Shown: positions 8,906-17,719, counted from the stretch's first letter. The stretch: DNA of 25,918 nucleotides from Collimonas sp. UBA1456 (GCA_002325825.1 DCSW01000125.1:12779-38696); one strand, 5' to 3'. Notes: generated by a model from the sequence alone, not told the origin. A program made the numbers and translations.

Positions 8906-10038
8906 TTAGAAACGGTGGCGAATACCAAGCGCAACCGAAGTCTGATTGCTCTTACTGTCGCACCTCTGAATAGTTGGGGATGCAATATTGCCCACCCGTC
9001 CGCCGTTTTTGTGCGATGCGTACGAAGCTAGCGAGTACAAGTCAGTACGCTTGAGCAGATAATAGTCTACGCCCAGATTTAGCTGAGCAATTTTTGGCTT
9101 GAGGCCAGTGTTGCAGTTAGTCGAAAAGCTTCTTTTTAGAACTGATGCCAGCCAGTGCACCGGTTTCGACAGCGTGTGGTCAACTCCCAGTTCGCACACA
9201 TGTTTCTTAAACAGCCCAGTCGTGTTGACGCGTGACCAGTTACCACCGTACACACACGTGTAGGTCCGACGAGATAGTTGGAGCTCTGACTGAACGTCTT
9301 ATTGATTGTGTTGCTATACAGATTCGAATTTGCTATTGGAGTCAGGCCGCCTTTAGCAGCGACGCCAGATATCAGGGTGTTGCCTAAGGTCTGCACCGAA
9401 TTTCGACTGGCAGTAGCTCAGATACACGACCAATGGGTCGTTATCATAAGTGCCGCCGGCACCGAAAGATTGACCTGCTCGTTCGCCCAAGCCATCGTGC
9501 GCAGTGCATTTGAAGCCTTGTATTGTTGGCGAGTTATAGCGGAGGATTGAGCTTTGTGTGCGAACGCCTTCCAGGCGATTCAGAGTATGCACGCTGCCGA
9601 TGAAATTACCGAAGTCTTTGACCGAATTGTACTGATGACTTGCCTCGTCAAGGATGACGAATTGGCGACCTGGCAAGACGGTATCGCAATTGCTGCGCAG
9701 ACCAACTACCTATTTACGGTTAAATGCGGTGCTTCCGTTGGATGCTCCAGTGGAGCTGTAAGCTTGCTTACAGTTGGAACAGTACTTTCAGTCCACCGCC
9801 CAGATCTTCAGCACCTTTGAACTCGATGCGGGAAGTGTCGATGTTGCCGGAACCCACGCTGAACTTGGCGCCGCCATTTTTGTTGGTGTTGGCGGCAGCG
9901 TTTGCAACGGGGTTATGGTTCAAATAGGTACAAATAATATTTGTACCTATTTGAACCATAATTAGCAACAGAGGTTTGAGCCTATGCTGCAATTGCGGTC
10001 GTACCGAGAGTGGCCAATGCGATGAGTGATTTTTTAAT
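8906..10038 (-). pseudogene. Second outer-membrane porin, pseudogene
   Basis: A paralogue of the intact porin next door. The expected ATG is ATT (10036-10038) behind a retained AAGGA site. The signal peptide KKSLIALATLGTTAIAA is followed by TAG where glutamine belongs in AQA. A perfect palindrome (9913-9961) then replaces the first strand. In shifted frames one reads SRIEFKGAEDLGGGLKVLFQ, GSVHTLNRLEGVRTQSSILR, YNSPTIQGFKCTAHDGLGE, QLNLGVDYYLLKRTDLYSLA and the ending VALGIRHRF with TAA at 8906-8908. There are several frameshifts and a truncated central region. The surviving order of porin motifs and the shared leader show tandem duplication followed by loss. The gene cannot make a porin. Confidence 0.93.
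9913..9961. repeat. Perfect inverted repeat, 23-base arms, 3-base spacer
   Basis: The left arm 9913-9935 (beginning TTATGGTTCAAATAGG) and right arm 9939-9961 are exact reverse complements, separated by AAT. The right-hand outer part encodes normal porin residues (minus strand YLNHNPVA spans the arm and its flank), so one arm looks native and the other copied. No transposase or target duplication is near. Confidence 0.95.
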
Positions 10039-10081
10039 TTAATGTCCTTAATTTGAAAAACTGGCTTTAAAAACGGATTAT

Positions 10082-10116
10082 GAGGAATCCCTCGTACATC
10101 TGCCGGAGGAATCAAC
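10082..10116 (-). promoter_or_regulatory. Leader element of the dead porin, shared with the living one
   Basis: On the minus strand TCCGGCAGATGTACG occurs about 60 bases before the old start, matching the element at 8423-8460 in front of the intact porin. It survives despite the dead reading frame, which dates the inactivation as fairly recent or reflects shared ancestry only. Confidence 0.5.
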
Positions 10117-10162
10117 GGTAACCCTAGTTAGTAAAAAATTTATAATTTTCGTCTCTTAATTA

Positions 10163-10186
10163 TTTAATAATTTAATAATTTAATAA
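10163..10186. repeat. Three tandem copies of TTTAATAA
   Basis: Three exact 8-base units lie within a very A/T-rich gap (about 10130-10460) between the dead porin and the Sel1 gene. The rest of the gap shows no gene. It may contain the promoter of the Sel1 gene, but none is called. Confidence 0.85.
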
Positions 10187-10460
10187 TTATTAAAAAGTTA
10201 AGTAATTTTCCAAATTTGTTATTTCTAAATTACGGATGTGGCGTTTCGTGGCTATCCAAATCTGCTTTAATATTTTTTAAACAGAATTTCCATATCAAAA
10301 AATACTGAGTCGAATGGTTGTGTGCAAAATGCGGATATAGGCGAGCCAATTCCGGTATATTGATATTTTTTCAAAAAGATTCATCTTTAGCAAGAAACTA
10401 GCTGAAATAAAAATCAGTTCATTGATCAAGCATAACTTACGTTTTTCTAATGAATGCTTT

Positions 10461-12056
10461 ATGGCTAAGCGTAAAGATTTAGCGATTATTCGTTCAGCCC
10501 GTGCCGGGCAGGCCGCCGCACAGATAGCACTAGGAAAGCGCTATTTGTGCGGCGGTAATGGATTGCCGCAAAGCCTGTCGACGGCTCTACATTGGCTGAG
10601 TCGCGCCGCCCAGCAGGAAGAGCCCGAAGCCTGGATGCTGATCGGCAGCCATATTCCGCTTGAGGTCGCGCTTGACGCCGGCAATCCACTCGAACTGTGC
10701 ATATGGTACGAGCGCGCCTTTGAGGCCGGATTGATGGAAGCTGGTCTAGTTTTTGCTAGATTGGTGCTGACGTCGCGCGATCCGGGCATGTTGCAATCCT
10801 TGCGCGGCAAAGCTTTCAAAACGCTAGCAAGCGTTGCGCACGCGGGGGTTGCTGAAGCCCAGTGGCTGCTGGCGCAGCATACCGACATCGCTCCCGGCGA
10901 CTTGTACGAGCGCACTCTAGCTGCTGCGCAAGCTACCGGCAGCCAGCCTGAAGCCATGGATGAACAAGAATCGACGCTGGAATGGCCATCGCGTGCGACG
11001 AATGCTGGTGTGATGCAGGCGAAGCAGTCGTTGGTCCAGATTGCCTGGGAAAAAGCCGATTGGCCAGTTTTTCTGGAGTGGGCGTTGCCGTTGGCACAGG
11101 CTTTATCGGAGCAGTATGCAGCGACGCTGACGCAACTGAATGTACCGTCAGAAATGCTGGCACGTCAACTTGGTGAAGAAAACCTAGCGTTATTGATACG
11201 CACAGCCCAGGCGCTGCAAGACAGCAGGGTCTTTGACCCGAATGAGGTCCAGCAGTTTCTCGAACTTGCTGCCTACGGTGATGACAAGAGCGCGCAACTG
11301 GCGTTGGGGTTGTGGTACGCCCGCATGGATAGCAGCGGTCGGCGCTCACAGGCGGGAAGCGGTTTCGCAAATTATAAAAAGGCGAGCCGCTGGTTGACCA
11401 TGGCAGGTGAAGCCGGCTTGGCGGATGCGTGGTTTGCGCTGTCGCGGATTTATCTAAAGTCGGAATTCTCGCAGCGCAATCTGGTAGACATGCAGCGCCA
11501 TCTGGAGCGCGCCGCCGAGATGGGGCATTGCGCCGCGCAGCTGGAATACGGTCTTAGCATTTGGCGTAATCGACGCGAGACATTGACCAACGACGTCCGT
11601 GCTGTATATTGGCTACAGAAAGCCTCCGCTCAAGGCAGCAGCGAAGCCACCGATTTGCTGGCAAAGATTGCCGATAGCGCGCAGCCGGCGGCATGGGCTA
11701 AAACGGCCCAGCAGCAATTGGCGCGCGAACAGTCCAAGGCCCATCCATTTTTGGCTGCACGGATCGAGTTGGCAACCTTGTTTGGCCTGAGCCGACCGGA
11801 AGCGTTGCTGCTGGATTTGAATCAGGCCGATTGCGGCCACTGTTTGGCGGTGGATATACGATCCCAGTACGCGCGTAGTAAACGGCGCTTGATCTTGATT
11901 CGAACCGGCGACGAGCGTCAGGCGCTGAGCCGAATTGCCCGCTTGTTTGAAGATGTCGATTGCGGTCCGAACGGGCCGGAAGGAAATTATCGGCAGCGTC
12001 TCTATCGTTTCAAGACCATCGTGCCGCAGGCGGCGCAGGAAGCGGATCTCGGCTAG
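10461..12056 (+). CDS. Sel1-like repeat (tetratricopeptide-type) protein
   Basis: This 531-residue protein is built of Sel1-like helical repeats, which act as protein-interaction scaffolds; its partner is unknown. Repeats are visible at the N-terminus (AGQAAAQIALGKRYLCGG, then LSTALHWLSRAAQQEEPEAW), near the middle (AAYGDDKSAQLALGLWYAR, followed by ASRWLTMAGEAGLADAWFAL) and further on (MQRHLERAAEMGHCAAQLEY, AVYWLQKASAQGSSEATDLL). The C-terminal 110 residues (from about PFLAARIELATLFGLSRPE) are not repeats. There is no signal peptide, so it is probably cytosolic. The start MAKRKDLAIIRSARAG is preferred over the in-frame ATT/ATG codons upstream because the repeat domain begins directly after it. 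It is convergent with dapF with a 31-base gap and no visible terminator. Confidence 0.85.
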   Translation: MAKRKDLAIIRSARAGQAAAQIALGKRYLCGGNGLPQSLSTALHWLSRAAQQEEPEAWMLIGSHIPLEVALDAGNPLELCIWYERAFEAGLMEAGLVFARLVLTSRDPGMLQSLRGKAFKTLASVAHAGVAEAQWLLAQHTDIAPGDLYERTLAAAQATGSQPEAMDEQESTLEWPSRATNAGVMQAKQSLVQIAWEKADWPVFLEWALPLAQALSEQYAATLTQLNVPSEMLARQLGEENLALLIRTAQALQDSRVFDPNEVQQFLELAAYGDDKSAQLALGLWYARMDSSGRRSQAGSGFANYKKASRWLTMAGEAGLADAWFALSRIYLKSEFSQRNLVDMQRHLERAAEMGHCAAQLEYGLSIWRNRRETLTNDVRAVYWLQKASAQGSSEATDLLAKIADSAQPAAWAKTAQQQLAREQSKAHPFLAARIELATLFGLSRPEALLLDLNQADCGHCLAVDIRSQYARSKRRLILIRTGDERQALSRIARLFEDVDCGPNGPEGNYRQRLYRFKTIVPQAAQEADLG

Positions 12057-12087
12057 AGCAAATGGTTCGGTTGAGCGGCGTGGATAA

Positions 12088-12957
12088 TCAACTGGCCGCG
12101 CCGATTTCTATTTCTATTTCTCCTTCGAAGACGGCAACTGCCGGCCCGGTCATCAATACTGGTTGATCGATTCCACTCCAAGCAATCGATAGCTCACCGC
12201 CGTGGGTGTGCACTCTGACCGGCGAGTCCAGTAAGCCGCGGCAAATCCCCACCACAACGGCCGCACAAGCACCGGTGCCGCAGGCCAGTGTTTCGCCGGC
12301 GCCACGTTCAAATACCCGTAGTTTGATCTGATGGCGACCAACAATCTGCATGAAGCCGGCGTTGACGCGTTTCGGGAAGCGTGCATGCTGTTCGATCGCC
12401 GGGCCGTCCGTCAAGACTGGCGCCACTTCGCTGTCGTCGACCACCTGCACCGCATGCGGATTACCCATCGATACTACCGACATCAACACCTGTCTGCCAT
12501 GAATTTCCAGAGGCCATGCGATATTGTCTCCCAGCGTTTCAGACATCAGCTGGCTGGTATCGAACGGTATCTCAGCTGCCGTCAGGATCGGCACGCCCAT
12601 GTCGACCGTGATGCGGCCGTCGCTTTCCAGTCTCGGCTCGATGATGCCAGACATGGTTTGCACGCGGATCTGGCGCTTGTTGGTCAGGCCTTTATCTGTG
12701 ACAAATTTGACGAACGCGCGGGCGCCATTGCCGCACTGTTCGACTTCGCCACCGTCGGCGTTATAGATGCGGTAGCGGAAATCGACATTGTCGGTTTGCG
12801 GCTTTTCTACCACCAGAATCTGGTCGGCGCCGATGCCGAAGCGACGGTCGGCCAAGCGCTGCCATTGGGCTGGCGTGAAATCAATATGTTGGTGAATTGC
12901 ATCGATGATGACAAAATCATTGCCGACGCCGTGCATTTTGGTGAATTTGAGTTTCAT
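12088..12957 (-). CDS. dapF: Diaminopimelate epimerase
   Basis: DapF converts LL- to meso-diaminopimelate for lysine and peptidoglycan. The 289-residue protein begins MKLKFTKMHGVGNDFVIIDA, the classic start, so ATG 12957 is preferred to the longer frame from 13032. The two catalytic cysteines are present: C75 in NADGGEVEQCGNGARAF and C226 in GETLACGTGACAAVVV. SMGNPHAV and the substrate-binding FERGAGET are also conserved. Length is a little over the usual 275. It lies downstream of two lipid A acyltransferase-like genes on the same strand (96-base gap), a common burkholderial arrangement. It is evidently under selection, as cell-wall precursor genes often are in reduced genomes. Confidence 0.97.
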   Translation of the reverse strand: MKLKFTKMHGVGNDFVIIDAIHQHIDFTPAQWQRLADRRFGIGADQILVVEKPQTDNVDFRYRIYNADGGEVEQCGNGARAFVKFVTDKGLTNKRQIRVQTMSGIIEPRLESDGRITVDMGVPILTAAEIPFDTSQLMSETLGDNIAWPLEIHGRQVLMSVVSMGNPHAVQVVDDSEVAPVLTDGPAIEQHARFPKRVNAGFMQIVGRHQIKLRVFERGAGETLACGTGACAAVVVGICRGLLDSPVRVHTHGGELSIAWSGIDQPVLMTGPAVAVFEGEIEIEIGAAS

Positions 12958-13053
12958 GGCGTGGATTATGCAGTAAAAGTTTGCGCAATGCTGTCTGAAG
13001 CGGGAAATGACAGCGGTTGCGTCGTTCGCCACAGGGTTGTGGTTGTAATTAGG

Positions 13054-13923
13054 TTAATAAATGCTTGCTTGCCCGGAGGGGCGTGTCTTGAAGCGTTTGT
13101 GGGCCCAGAAATACTCGGCCGGCGCTTCCAGCACGCGCTCCTCGATAAACGCATTCATGCGGCGCGTGGCTTCGACGATGTCATCACCGGGATAGTTCTC
13201 CCAGGCCGGATAGAAAGTGACCTTCCAACCTTTGTAGCCGGGCAGGAGGGTCGCGATCATCGGCACCACATTGGCCTTGGTGGCGGCGGTGATGCGCGCC
13301 GTTGCCGTCAGGGTTGCCGCCGGGACGCCGAAGAATGTCACGAACTCAGCATCTTTCAGGCCGAAATCCATGTCCGGCAGCATGATGAACGGATAGCCAT
13401 CGCGCATCGCTCGGATAATCGGTTTGACGCCCTTCTCGCGGGAGAATAATTTGACCGGCCGGAAACGTGAGCGGCCCTTGAGTAATGCCGCATCGACTAC
13501 GGCATCCTGCTGGCGGGTATAAATCGTACAAATAGATAGCGACGAATTTAGCACTAGCGCAATGCCTGGAATTTCCAAACAAACAAAATGCGGACATAGC
13601 AGAATCGTCGGGCTGGCCTGCAAAGTGTCGAGCGGCAGCGTCGAATCGATCTGGATCAGGCGTCGCAAACGTTTTTCCGGCGCCCACCACAACACACTGC
13701 GTTCCAACACACTGCGCGAATAAACCTGGAAATGGCGGCGCGCCAAGGTTTTACGTTCTGCTGTCGGCATGTCGGGAAAGCAGGCGGCAAGATTGGTCAG
13801 CGTGATATGCCGACGCTGCTTCATGATGATGAACAGCAGCGAACCAAGCGCTTCACCGACCGGTCCCAAAATCCATAGCGGCAGAAAGTGCGCTAGCCAC
13901 AACAGCCCGATCAAGGCCCTCAT
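13054..13923 (-). CDS. Lysophospholipid/lipid A acyltransferase (LpxL/LpxM family), second copy
   Basis: This membrane-bound acyltransferase of the HtrB/LpxL family probably adds a secondary acyl chain to lipid A. Of its 289 residues, MRALIGLLWLAHFLPLWILG forms an N-terminal membrane anchor. The catalytic H-x4-E motif is H112/E117 in CPHFVCLEIPG. The second motif region, PDMDFGLKDAEFVTFFGVPA, and NVVPMIATLLPG are conserved. Its ATG (13921-13923) overlaps the TGA of the upstream paralogue as ATGA, so the two are translationally coupled and probably act in turn on the same substrate. The longer frame to 14019 is rejected because of this overlap. Which of LpxL or LpxM it is cannot be decided from sequence alone. 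Confidence 0.9.
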   Translation of the reverse strand: MRALIGLLWLAHFLPLWILGPVGEALGSLLFIIMKQRRHITLTNLAACFPDMPTAERKTLARRHFQVYSRSVLERSVLWWAPEKRLRRLIQIDSTLPLDTLQASPTILLCPHFVCLEIPGIALVLNSSLSICTIYTRQQDAVVDAALLKGRSRFRPVKLFSREKGVKPIIRAMRDGYPFIMLPDMDFGLKDAEFVTFFGVPAATLTATARITAATKANVVPMIATLLPGYKGWKVTFYPAWENYPGDDIVEATRRMNAFIEERVLEAPAEYFWAHKRFKTRPSGQASIY

Positions 13924-14786
13924 GCATCCACCTTGGTTGCCACGGGAGTCGTGGGCGGCGCTGCGACGCCGGGCGGGGTCTTGTAGCGGTTGTAGCTCCA
14001 GATATATTGTGCCGGGCAACGCGTAATCAATTTGGCCATCACATGGCTGATGGCCAGCGTCTGTTGTTCCGGCGTGTCACTCAGGTTGCCTTCGAACGGC
14101 GCGAAACGGATCACATAGCCGCGCCCGAACGGCAGGCGCTCTGCATACGACAAGATCAGCGGCGCGCCGCTCATCTGCTGCAACTTGGCCGGCAACGTCA
14201 TGGTGTATGCCGGACGGCCGAAGAAATCGACCCAGATGCCTTCGCCGTTCTGTGGTACCTGATCCGGCAACAGGCCGATTGCCTGACCTTTTTTTAGGGT
14301 CTTGAACAAGGTGCGGACCCCTGCCAGGTTGGCTGGCGCCAGCAACAGATTGTGGCGTCCGCGCGCGCCTTCGATCAATGGTTTGAGTGCATTCTTGCGG
14401 GGTGGACGGTACAGCGCTGTCAGAGATGTCTTGGCGGCGATCGCTTGGGCGACGATCTCAAAGCAGCCGAGATGCGGTGTCAGGAAAATTACCCCGCTCT
14501 TGGCGTCCAGGGCCGCTTGTGCGAGTTCCCAGTTCTCGATGGTGGCGGTGCGCAGGACTCGTTGCGGTGATGCGCACCAGATGAACGGCAGCTCGAACAT
14601 ACTCTTGCCGGATTCACGGATGGCTTGCGACAGGTGCTGCGGGTAGCCGGCGCGGAACAGGTTGTCTTTGAGTTTGTTGCGATATGACGGAGATACGAGG
14701 TAAACTAGCCAGCCGCAGGTGCTTCCTATTGTATGCAAGAAAGATAGCGGCAGTGTCGATAACAGGCGGAAGAGCGTTACAAGCAT
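13920..14786 (-). CDS. Lysophospholipid/lipid A acyltransferase (LpxL/LpxM family), first copy
   Basis: This 288-residue member of the same family begins MLVTLFRLLSTLPLSFLHTI, a hydrophobic anchor. H105-x4-E110 (TPHLGCFEIV) is the active-site pair. LYRPPRKNALKPLIEGARGR, GLLPDQVPQNGEGIWVDFFG and APLILSYAERLP are family blocks. The order lpxL-like, lpxL-like, dapF on one strand is typical of Burkholderiales. It starts at 14786, divergent from metK across about 325 bases. The C-terminus overlaps the next gene by four bases. The gene is intact with normal length. Confidence 0.92.
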   Translation of the reverse strand: MLVTLFRLLSTLPLSFLHTIGSTCGWLVYLVSPSYRNKLKDNLFRAGYPQHLSQAIRESGKSMFELPFIWCASPQRVLRTATIENWELAQAALDAKSGVIFLTPHLGCFEIVAQAIAAKTSLTALYRPPRKNALKPLIEGARGRHNLLLAPANLAGVRTLFKTLKKGQAIGLLPDQVPQNGEGIWVDFFGRPAYTMTLPAKLQQMSGAPLILSYAERLPFGRGYVIRFAPFEGNLSDTPEQQTLAISHVMAKLITRCPAQYIWSYNRYKTPPGVAAPPTTPVATKVDA

Positions 14787-15112
14787 TGGACAAGACCCAG
14801 AAGAACTAGATTAAGAATCGAACAAGAGCGCCAAAATCCTAAATTTTAGTGATTTTTCCAGGCGGCGTAAAATAGCACAATAGTCAGATCTAAAAATGTT
14901 CTTGTAACAGCATTTTTGAATGTAAATCAAATGCTTCAAAGTAACATCATAATATATAGTTTCTAGTAGTGCTGCTGTTAAAATTATTGTTTAGCATTAT
15001 CCGCCAATTTAGTAGGAAACTTGCGAGGCGGCGTACAAATTTCGTTAAAGCGTCGTAGGCTCATCAAGATTGACTGCGACATGGTCATCACTATTTTTTG
15101 TTGGGGCTTGCT
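14787..15112. promoter_or_regulatory. Divergent intergenic region between the acyltransferase operon and metK
   Basis: These 326 A/T-rich bases must hold promoters for both directions. I looked for SAM and SAH riboswitch cores in front of metK and saw none that fit. A near-palindrome, CTAAATTTTAG, lies near 14839. Nothing further can be assigned. Confidence 0.4.
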
Positions 15113-16273
15113 ATGGCACATGAATACCTTTTTACCTCGGAATCTGTCTCTGAAGGTCATCCGGACAAAGTCGCAGATCAAATTTCGGATGCGATTCTCG
15201 ACGCAATTTTTGCCCAGGATCCGCTCGCGCGCGTCGCCGCAGAAACTCTGTGCAAGGCCAGTTTGGTGGTGCTCGCTGGTGAAATCACAACGCATGCCAT
15301 TGTCGATTACATCGCTGTTGCGCGCGACGCCATCAAGCGTATCGGCTACGACAATGCTGACTACGGTATCGACTACAAGAGCTGCTCGGTGTTGGTCGGT
15401 TACGACAAGCAATCGCCGGATATCGCGCAGGGCGTCGACGAAGGCAAGGGGCTTGATCTCGATCAGGGTGCTGGCGATCAGGGCCTGATGTTCGGCTACG
15501 CTTGCGATGAAACGCCAGAACTGATGCCAGCCGCGATTTATTATGCGCACCGCATCGTCGAGCGCCAATCGCAATTGCGCAAGGATGGTCGCTTGCCGTG
15601 GCTGCGCCCGGATGCCAAATCCCAGGTGACGTTGAAATATGTCGGTGGCCGTCCGGCGGCAATTGATACCGTGGTGTTGTCGACCCAGCACGCGCCGGAA
15701 ATGGAACATCGCGCGATTGAAGAAGCTGCGATCGAAGAAATCATCAAGCCAGTAGTGCCGAAAAAATGGTTGCAGAATACGCGCTACTTGATCAACCCGA
15801 CCGGCCGTTTCGTGATTGGCGGCCCGCGAGGCGATTGCGGCTTGACCGGACGCAAGATCATTGTCGACACCTACGGCGGCGCGGCGCCGCACGGCGGTGG
15901 CGCGTTCTCCGGCAAGGATCCATCCAAGGTGGATCGCTCGGCTGCTTATGCTGGTCGTTACGTGGCGAAGAATATCATCGCCGCCGGCCTCGCCGAACGT
16001 TGCCAGATTCAGATCTCCTATGCAATCGGCATTGCCAAGCCGACTTCGGTGATGGTTACCACGTTCGGCACCGGCAAGATCAGCGACGAAAAACTGGCGC
16101 AACTGGTGCTGGAACATTTCGATCTGCGCCCGAAGGGCATCGTGCAGATGCTCGACCTGCTGCGTCCGATTTACCAAAAAACTGCAGCCTACGGCCACTT
16201 CGGTCGTGAAGAGCCGGAATTTACTTGGGAGCGTACCGACAAGGCCCCCGCCCTGAAAGCCTCTGCAATGTAA
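15113..16273 (+). CDS. metK: S-adenosylmethionine synthetase
   Basis: MetK makes S-adenosylmethionine from methionine and ATP in the cytosol. The 386-residue protein begins MAHEYLFTSESVSEGHPDKV; this ATG (15113) is chosen over an in-frame upstream codon (15098) because family members start here. GHPDKVADQISDA (15-27), GAGDQGLMFGYA (119-130), PTGRFVIGGPRGDCGLTGRK and the loop GGGAFSGKDPSKVDRSAAY are all present. Length is normal. A palindromic terminator lies right behind it. The gene is intact, although the next steps of the methyl cycle encoded downstream (ahcY, metF) are dead, so SAM synthesis is still selected. Confidence 0.97.
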   Translation: MAHEYLFTSESVSEGHPDKVADQISDAILDAIFAQDPLARVAAETLCKASLVVLAGEITTHAIVDYIAVARDAIKRIGYDNADYGIDYKSCSVLVGYDKQSPDIAQGVDEGKGLDLDQGAGDQGLMFGYACDETPELMPAAIYYAHRIVERQSQLRKDGRLPWLRPDAKSQVTLKYVGGRPAAIDTVVLSTQHAPEMEHRAIEEAAIEEIIKPVVPKKWLQNTRYLINPTGRFVIGGPRGDCGLTGRKIIVDTYGGAAPHGGGAFSGKDPSKVDRSAAYAGRYVAKNIIAAGLAERCQIQISYAIGIAKPTSVMVTTFGTGKISDEKLAQLVLEHFDLRPKGIVQMLDLLRPIYQKTAAYGHFGREEPEFTWERTDKAPALKASAM

Positions 16274-16277
16274 TGGC

Positions 16278-16333
16278 AGATCAGGCCGGCATGGCGAGGA
16301 ATGCGCTCCCCATCATGCCGGCCTGATCTTCTT
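16278..16333 (+). terminator. Terminator of metK with perfect 16-base arms
   Basis: The arm 16278-16293 (AGATCAGGCCGGCATG) pairs perfectly with 16314-16329 around a 20-base loop and is followed by TCTTT. It lies five bases after the metK stop. Confidence 0.85.
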
Positions 16334-16484
16334 TGCTCACGGCGATTGTGGTGTCCCGGTCCAACTTTGCAAGATGCTAACGATTTGTTACACTTAGCTC
16401 CTCAGTGACCACGATAATCTTCAAGACGTAAACTACCATACGTTATACTGATACTTATGCGCTTGTGTTTAGACAGGCCACAAT

Positions 16485-17552
16485 ATGGCTTTCCAATCAA
16501 AAAATGGTTCTAAATCGTCCCCCGATGGCCTGCAATTGCGTCCGATAATTACGGCGTTGCCACGGTTTCGCCTGGCGGCCTGGCTGGTTGCTATTGGCGT
16601 GCTGTTTCTGGTGATGACTTTGCACATGCTGACTGCGTTACTGGCCGGTTTGTTGGTTTACGAATTGGTGCGGGCATTGACGCCATTCGTCCAGCGTCGC
16701 CTGACCAGCGAGTGGGCGCATCTGATTTCAGTGGTATTTCTGTCGATAATCATTATCGGATTGTTGACTTTGAGTATTTTTAGCCTGGTCGCATTCTTCC
16801 ATGGCGGCCCTGACCGCCTGCAGTTGTTGCAAGCGAAATTGATGGTGGTGGTGGATCAGGCGCGTACCCAACTGCCGGTCTGGCTGCAGCGCTACCTGCC
16901 GGATGATGTCGATGATATTCGTCAGATCATCAGCGACTGGCTGCAATCGCATAGCGGTGAAGTGCAACTGGCTGGTAAGGAGGCGGTGCAGGTATTTGTG
17001 CATGTGCTGATCGGCATGGTGCTGGGAGCCATGATTGCCCTGAACGCCGCGCACCCGATGCCTCTGCTGCAGCCGCTTGCCGGCGAACTGCTGGGGCGCG
17101 CGCGCTTGCTGGCAGACGCGTTCCGCCGCGTTGTGTTTGCACAGATTAAAATTTCATTAGTGAATACGCTGCTGACGGCTATCTTCTTGGAGGTGGTGTT
17201 GCGCTTGGGCGGCATACATCTTCCGTTGACCAAGACCATGATCATCGTCACTTTCTTGGCCGGGTTGTTGCCGGTGATCGGCAACCTGATATCGAATACG
17301 TTGATTGTGATGGTTGCCATGTCGGTATCGATCTATGTGGCTTTTTCGGCATTGATTTTTTTGGTGGTGATCCATAAGCTTGAGTATTTCTTGAATGCTC
17401 GGATTGTCGGATCGCAGATCAATGCGCGAAGTTGGGAATTGTTGTTGATGATGGTCATAGCCGAAACCGCGTTCGGTTTGCCGGGGCTGGTGGCGGCGCC
17501 GATCTACTATGCTTATATCAAGAGCGAGTTGCATGATATGGGGTGGGTTTGA
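16485..17552 (+). CDS. AI-2E family transporter (PerM/YdiK-type membrane protein)
   Basis: This 355-residue inner-membrane protein of the AI-2E/UPF0118 family is intact. Members export small molecules or act as Na+/H+ antiporters; the substrate here is unknown. Hydrophobic segments lie at about 30-62 (AAWLVAIGVLFLVMTLHML), 78-105 (ISVVFLSIIIIGLLTLSIF), 165-185 (VFVHVLIGMVLGAMIALNA), then KISLVNTLLTAIFLEVVLRL, TMIIVTFLAGLLPVIGNLIS and FSALIFLVVIHKLEYFLNAR, the last two being the conserved PVIG and E-Y-F-L-x-x-R blocks. The loop between segments 2 and 3 is large and helical. It sits between metK and the ahcY riboswitch, a position commonly kept in Burkholderiales. Confidence 0.9.
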   Translation: MAFQSKNGSKSSPDGLQLRPIITALPRFRLAAWLVAIGVLFLVMTLHMLTALLAGLLVYELVRALTPFVQRRLTSEWAHLISVVFLSIIIIGLLTLSIFSLVAFFHGGPDRLQLLQAKLMVVVDQARTQLPVWLQRYLPDDVDDIRQIISDWLQSHSGEVQLAGKEAVQVFVHVLIGMVLGAMIALNAAHPMPLLQPLAGELLGRARLLADAFRRVVFAQIKISLVNTLLTAIFLEVVLRLGGIHLPLTKTMIIVTFLAGLLPVIGNLISNTLIVMVAMSVSIYVAFSALIFLVVIHKLEYFLNARIVGSQINARSWELLLMMVIAETAFGLPGLVAAPIYYAYIKSELHDMGWV

Positions 17553-17650
17553 GCCAAGCCCGCGACCGTTGCAGATCACGTGAATACGCAGAATATGTAT
17601 TTCAACCCGCTGAAAATTTGTCGTTTTATTTATAAAGTGATGGGCCGTAT

Positions 17651-17719
17651 CCAAGGAGCGTTGCGACATACATGGTCTGCCAGGCATGGAACGATAAATA
17701 CACAAAACTGCGCTCACGT
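17651..17719 (+). ncRNA. SAH riboswitch (ahcY leader)
   Basis: The sequence CCAAGGAGCGTTGCGAC, then GCCAGGCATGGAACG, then TGCGCTCACGTT matches the S-adenosylhomocysteine riboswitch core (consensus CCGAGGAGCGyUGCgAC ... GCCAGGCUCGG ... GCGCUCAC). GAGCG (17656-17660) pairs with CGCTC (17711-17715) for P1. CCAAG (17651-17655) can pair with CATGG (17685-17689) for the pseudoknot with one mismatch. It lies about 30 bases before the ribosome site of ahcY, exactly where this riboswitch occurs in betaproteobacteria, where SAH binding switches on SAH hydrolase. The downstream gene is a pseudogene, so the switch has nothing useful left to control. Confidence 0.88.

Noticed and set aside
9913..9961. Palindrome as a mobile miniature element or REP sequence
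   Set aside because: No second copy is present in the window, no target duplication is visible, and one arm matches native porin coding.
10163..10186. TTTAATAA tandem units as a CRISPR-like or origin iteron array
   Set aside because: Three 8-base units with no spacers in an A/T-rich gap, and no dnaA, rep or cas genes nearby.
12331..13449. 372-codon plus-strand frame across dapF and the second acyltransferase
   Set aside because: It overlaps two certain minus-strand genes with conserved active sites and has no recognisable domain.
14787..15112. SAM riboswitch in front of metK
   Set aside because: No SAM-I, SAM-II or SAH core could be fitted by eye; only general A/T-rich promoter-like sequence is present.
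14984..16198. 404-codon open frame on the minus strand opposite metK
   Set aside because: It is a shadow of the strongly conserved metK frame; the translation shows no family features and the plus-strand gene is certain.
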